The position numbers and the translations under genes are program-made. Under the pieces are notes generated by a model. It saw only the letters and a list, made by a program, of their open reading frames with translations. It was not told the origin of the DNA and made no database searches. Shown piece by piece: positions 5,865 through 8,668 of a stretch of 8,668 nucleotides of DNA. Source of the DNA: an uncultured Amylibacter sp. (GTDB lineage: Bacteria > Pseudomonadota > Alphaproteobacteria > Rhodobacterales > Rhodobacteraceae); NCBI GenBank assembly GCA_938001995.1, contig CALLAV010000295.1:1-8668 (forward strand), in the 5' to 3' direction. The stretch's first letter is position 1, and each line of letters begins with the position of its first letter.

Positions 5865-6775
5865 TGGCTGAACGGTTTGGCGGGCAGCACAGCCCCGACG
5901 GAAGTCCGAATAACGCATCTTCGACACCCGCACTGCCTGTGAACAAATTTCGCGGCCGCCGTGTGGTGAACTCTGGTTTCCGATCCAAATTCCTGTTTGT
6001 CGCGCCTTTGCCCTTGTTGTTTTCAGGTATCGGAGAAATGCGTCGTGGTGATGCCACAGGTATGCTGACCGAATTTGGCGCGCTTGTGATTTTGTTGCTG
6101 GCGGCGTGGTTGCTGCGCGATGGTTTGATCGCCGAAACCGCTTACCAAGACCGCAAAATCGCCCGCCCCCCTGCCATCCCGCGCAAGCTGTTCGCCAACG
6201 TGCTGACAGGCATCGGAGTGTTTGTAGCAGGTGCTTTTGCAACAGGGGACGGCGTTGCCGCCTCTATCGTATTCGCCATTATCGCAATGGCCGCCCATGC
6301 CTTTAGCTTTGGGTTTGATCCCATGCGCAAGAAGGGCATGGAAGGCATGTCCGAATTTGAAACCGAACGCGTCGCCAAAGCCGTGGACAAAGCCGAAGGC
6401 TTGCTGTCCGAAACGCTCAAGGCATCACAGCGCATCGGGGACCGCCGCATTGAATCCCGTGTAGAAACACTTGCCACGTCTGTGCGCGAAATGTTCCGCG
6501 CCGTCGAAGACGACCCGCGCGATCTGTCTGGCGCGCGCAAATTTCTGGGTGTCTATTTGATGGGTGCACGAGACGCGACGATCAAATTTGCCGATCTTTA
6601 CAGCAAATCACGCGATCAAGACGCCAAAACCAAATACGAATCCTTGCTTACCGATCTGGAAGCCAGCTTTAATACCCAGCGTGAAACCATGATGCTGGAT
6701 AACCGAACCGACCTCGATGTTGAAATCGAGGTTCTTCGCGACCGACTGAAACGAGAAGGCCTAAAGGCCAGTTAA
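5864..6775 (+). CDS. XpaC-like membrane protein (5-bromo-4-chloroindolyl phosphate hydrolysis family)
   Basis: 303 residues. An N-terminal polar, Ser/Pro-rich segment (1-40) is followed by about four membrane helices (roughly 41-57, 70-86, 109-126, 131-148) and a long cytoplasmic helical domain (150-303). The latter has the family pattern DLSGARKFLGVYLMGARDAT (220-239) and ends in charged helices. The family name comes from a Bacillus phenotype (hydrolysis of X-phos); the biochemical activity is not established, and I see no catalytic motif. The start ATG shares a base with the small ORF's stop, with GGGGAAG about 9 nt upstream. telA follows after 12 nt. XpaC-type and TelA-type genes commonly occur side by side, which supports both calls. 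Role inferred: membrane partner of TelA in envelope or toxic-anion stress. Confidence 0.83.
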   Translation: MAERFGGQHSPDGSPNNASSTPALPVNKFRGRRVVNSGFRSKFLFVAPLPLLFSGIGEMRRGDATGMLTEFGALVILLLAAWLLRDGLIAETAYQDRKIARPPAIPRKLFANVLTGIGVFVAGAFATGDGVAASIVFAIIAMAAHAFSFGFDPMRKKGMEGMSEFETERVAKAVDKAEGLLSETLKASQRIGDRRIESRVETLATSVREMFRAVEDDPRDLSGARKFLGVYLMGARDATIKFADLYSKSRDQDAKTKYESLLTDLEASFNTQRETMMLDNRTDLDVEIEVLRDRLKREGLKAS

Positions 6776-6787
6776 CGGGAGACAACC

Positions 6788-7975
6788 ATGTCCGATATCC
6801 GCACCAAAGCCGAAAGTGCTTTGAAAGAAGTAGAAGAAATCAACGCCGTTGTGCTGCCCGAACCCAAAGGTGAGCTGGTCGTTATTGAGGACATGACACC
6901 CGACATGAAAACCTCGATCAAGTCACGCATGGACGAGATCGACATGGGCAACACACAGTCCATCATCGAGTTTGGCTCTAACGCGCAGGCGGAATTGCAA
7001 GAAATCAGCCAAGAGATGCTGTCAGGTGTACGCAATAAAGATGTGGGGCCAGCGGGTGAAAGCCTGCGCAACATGGTCACATCCATCCGCGGCTTCTCCA
7101 TTGATGAGTTGAACCCGAACCGCAAACTGTCCTGGTGGGAAAAACTACTAGGTCGCGCCGCCCCTGTTGCGAAATTCATGGCCCGCTATGAAGACGTGCA
7201 GGGCCAGATCGACCGCATCACGGATGAATTGCTGACGCACGAGCATGTGCTGCTGAAAGACATCAAATCCCTCGACAAACTCTACGGCAAAACGCTCGCG
7301 TTTTATGACGAGCTGGCCCTCTATATTGCCGCAGGTGAAGAGAAGTTGAAGGAGCTGGACGCTAAAACCATCCCAGCCAAAGAAAAAGAAGTCGAAAAAG
7401 CGGGCAAAGACAAAGGTGTGATCAAGGCGCAAGAGCTGCGCGATCTGCGTGCTGCCCGTGATGATCTGGAACGCCGTGTCCACGATCTGAAACTGACCCG
7501 CCAAGTGACAATGCAATCCCTGCCATCAATCCGTCTGGTGCAGGAAAACGACAAATCGCTGGTGACAAAAATCAACTCCACATTGGTGAACACAGTGCCG
7601 CTGTGGGAAACACAACTGGCGCAAGCCGTAACGATCCACCGGTCGCGTGAAGCCGCCGAAGTGGTGCGTCAGGCCAATGATTTGACCAATGAACTGCTCG
7701 AATCCAATGCCGCCAACCTGCAAGAAGCCAACCGTGAGGTGCGCAAGCAGATGGAACGTGGCGTGTTTGACATCGAAAGCATCAAGAAGGCGAACCAATA
7801 CCTGATCGACACGATCGAAGAGAGCTTGGCCATCGCTGACGAGGGCAAAGCCAAACGTGCTGATGCCGAAAAAGAGCTGATTATCATGGAAGAAGAGCTG
7901 AAAAATACGCTTTCTGCCGCAAAGGCCAAATCCACTGGCACAGGCGACAACATCGGAACCAGCACAGGCGCGTAA
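6788..7975 (+). CDS. TelA/KlaA family toxic anion resistance protein
   Basis: 395 residues, usual for the family, predicted soluble and almost entirely alpha-helical with coiled-coil stretches (about 135-240 and 290-380) and no signal peptide or membrane span. The family core is clear: LTRQVTMQSLPSIRLVQEND (236-255), the INSTLVNTVPLWETQLAQAV segment (262-281) and the RQANDLTNELLESNAANLQE region (294-313). Plasmid-borne relatives (KlaA/TelA) contribute to tellurite resistance; the chromosomal role is less defined and the mechanism unknown. The C-terminal 16 residues are Gly/Thr/Ser-rich and probably disordered. The gene has a good Shine-Dalgarno GGGAG (6777-6781) 6 nt before the ATG and lies 12 nt after the XpaC-type gene, so the two are surely co-transcribed. 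The next gene begins 35 nt after its stop. Confidence 0.93.
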   Translation: MSDIRTKAESALKEVEEINAVVLPEPKGELVVIEDMTPDMKTSIKSRMDEIDMGNTQSIIEFGSNAQAELQEISQEMLSGVRNKDVGPAGESLRNMVTSIRGFSIDELNPNRKLSWWEKLLGRAAPVAKFMARYEDVQGQIDRITDELLTHEHVLLKDIKSLDKLYGKTLAFYDELALYIAAGEEKLKELDAKTIPAKEKEVEKAGKDKGVIKAQELRDLRAARDDLERRVHDLKLTRQVTMQSLPSIRLVQENDKSLVTKINSTLVNTVPLWETQLAQAVTIHRSREAAEVVRQANDLTNELLESNAANLQEANREVRKQMERGVFDIESIKKANQYLIDTIEESLAIADEGKAKRADAEKELIIMEEELKNTLSAAKAKSTGTGDNIGTSTGA

Positions 7976-8010
7976 GTCTCGCCAGCTGTACCAAAGGAGC
8001 GCATGCGCGC

Positions 8011-8668
8011 ATGACACTTGGCCGTATTCTTTTGGTCATCACACTGTTTCTGGCTGGGTGCGAGGAAACCATCGTCGCACCCGAACCCGTTGCCGTGGCA
8101 AAACCTAAACCCGCGCCGACTAAACCCGCTGTGTCAGACGAAAGTTTGCGGATCAAAGCCTATTATGCGTCGGTTCAGGCACGCCTTTTGGCGCAGGGAA
8201 AACTGCGCCAAGAACACAGCCCCAAAGACGCCCCTTTCACCACGGGCGATCTGGTGCGCAACTTTGAACGTATCGCGCTTTATGATGAATACACCAACGA
8301 AGAAGGCGTGTTTGTCGAAGAACAAACCGCATCCTATCTTCGGCGTTGGCAAAAGCCCGTACGCATCGGACTGCATTTTGGTGCATCCGTCACCAAGGCA
8401 CAGCAGGCCAAAGACCGTGCTTTGGTCAGCTCTTTCGCGGCCCGTTTGGCCGCGCTGACGGGGCTGAATATCCGTATCACCAACATCAAGAACGCCAACT
8501 TTATTATGCTGTTTTTGAACCGCGACGAACAACAGGTTGATCCGGGCTTGCTGGCCGCGAATGTTCCCCAATTGCTGCCATCTATCGTGCGCGAGATTGA
8601 AACCAGCCCGCGCAACATCTTTTGCGTGGCTTACGCATTGTCAAACGCCGACAGCCCAACGGATTATT
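8011..8668 (+). CDS. DUF2927-type lipoprotein, C-terminus cut by window edge
   Basis: 219 residues are visible and the frame is still open at the right edge. Residues 1-17 (MTLGRILLVITLFLAGC) are a lipoprotein signal with lipobox LAGC and lipidated Cys17. A short Pro/Lys/Ala-rich linker follows (about 23-41), then a globular domain. Its segments LRRWQKPVRIGLHFGASV and the TGLNIRITN/NFIMLFLNRDE stretch resemble DUF2927 proteins common in Rhodobacteraceae; this is from memory of the family. The function is unknown; the best-conserved part of such proteins should lie beyond the edge. AAGGAG (7994-7999) precedes the ATG by 11 nt. An ATG at 8003 is closer but gives only a 3-codon frame. Placed 35 nt after telA on the same strand, it is probably the last or a later gene of the same operon, giving the module an envelope-anchored component. 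Confidence 0.82.
   Translation, partial: MTLGRILLVITLFLAGCEETIVAPEPVAVAKPKPAPTKPAVSDESLRIKAYYASVQARLLAQGKLRQEHSPKDAPFTTGDLVRNFERIALYDEYTNEEGVFVEEQTASYLRRWQKPVRIGLHFGASVTKAQQAKDRALVSSFAARLAALTGLNIRITNIKNANFIMLFLNRDEQQVDPGLLAANVPQLLPSIVREIETSPRNIFCVAYALSNADSPTDY

Noticed and set aside
5752..5871. Alternative ATG-started 39-codon ORF overlapping the 30-aa membrane ORF in another frame
   Set aside because: No Shine-Dalgarno precedes it; its composition is Cys/Ser/Arg-mixed without any domain or membrane character, and its stop has no coupling to the next gene. The GTG frame is better supported.

Overview
The window reads as chromosomal DNA of an alphaproteobacterium, most likely a marine Rhodobacteraceae (Roseobacter-group) species. 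This rests on the style of the proteins (GatA, TerC, a RluB-type pseudouridine synthase, a DUF2927-type lipoprotein), the moderate G+C content and the gene order. No database search was possible, so the taxon is an inference. I see no mobile element, tRNA, rRNA or CRISPR array.

Left part (1-3441, minus strand): reading in the direction of transcription, tadA (tRNA adenosine deaminase) is followed after 104 bp by gatC and gatA (two subunits of the GatCAB tRNA-dependent amidotransferase; gatB is not here). Next come a small lipoprotein with a C-terminal excalibur-like calcium-binding motif and an AmpD/AmiD-type N-acetylmuramoyl-L-alanine amidase that runs off the left edge. gatC-gatA-lipoprotein-amidase are tightly packed (4 nt, 31 nt, then a 1-nt TAATG overlap) and may be one operon joining translation fidelity with cell-wall turnover.

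Middle part (3442-4804): a RluB-type 23S rRNA pseudouridine synthase gene diverges from tadA and may be leaderless. It converges with a cold-shock protein gene with no base between their stop codons. Between the cold-shock gene and terC lies a 262-bp divergent regulatory region with a perfect 8-bp inverted repeat.

Right part (4805-8668, plus strand): a TerC-family membrane protein, a strong nested inverted repeat, then a probable operon. The operon consists of a very small GTG-started membrane-peptide ORF (30 aa), an XpaC-type four-helix membrane protein, a TelA-family toxic-anion-resistance protein and a DUF2927-type lipoprotein cut by the right edge. TerC, XpaC and TelA are families linked to tellurite/metal and envelope stress, so this half looks like a compact membrane-associated stress module. 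The 30-aa ORF, which is translationally coupled to the XpaC gene, is the least familiar element and the best candidate for something undescribed.
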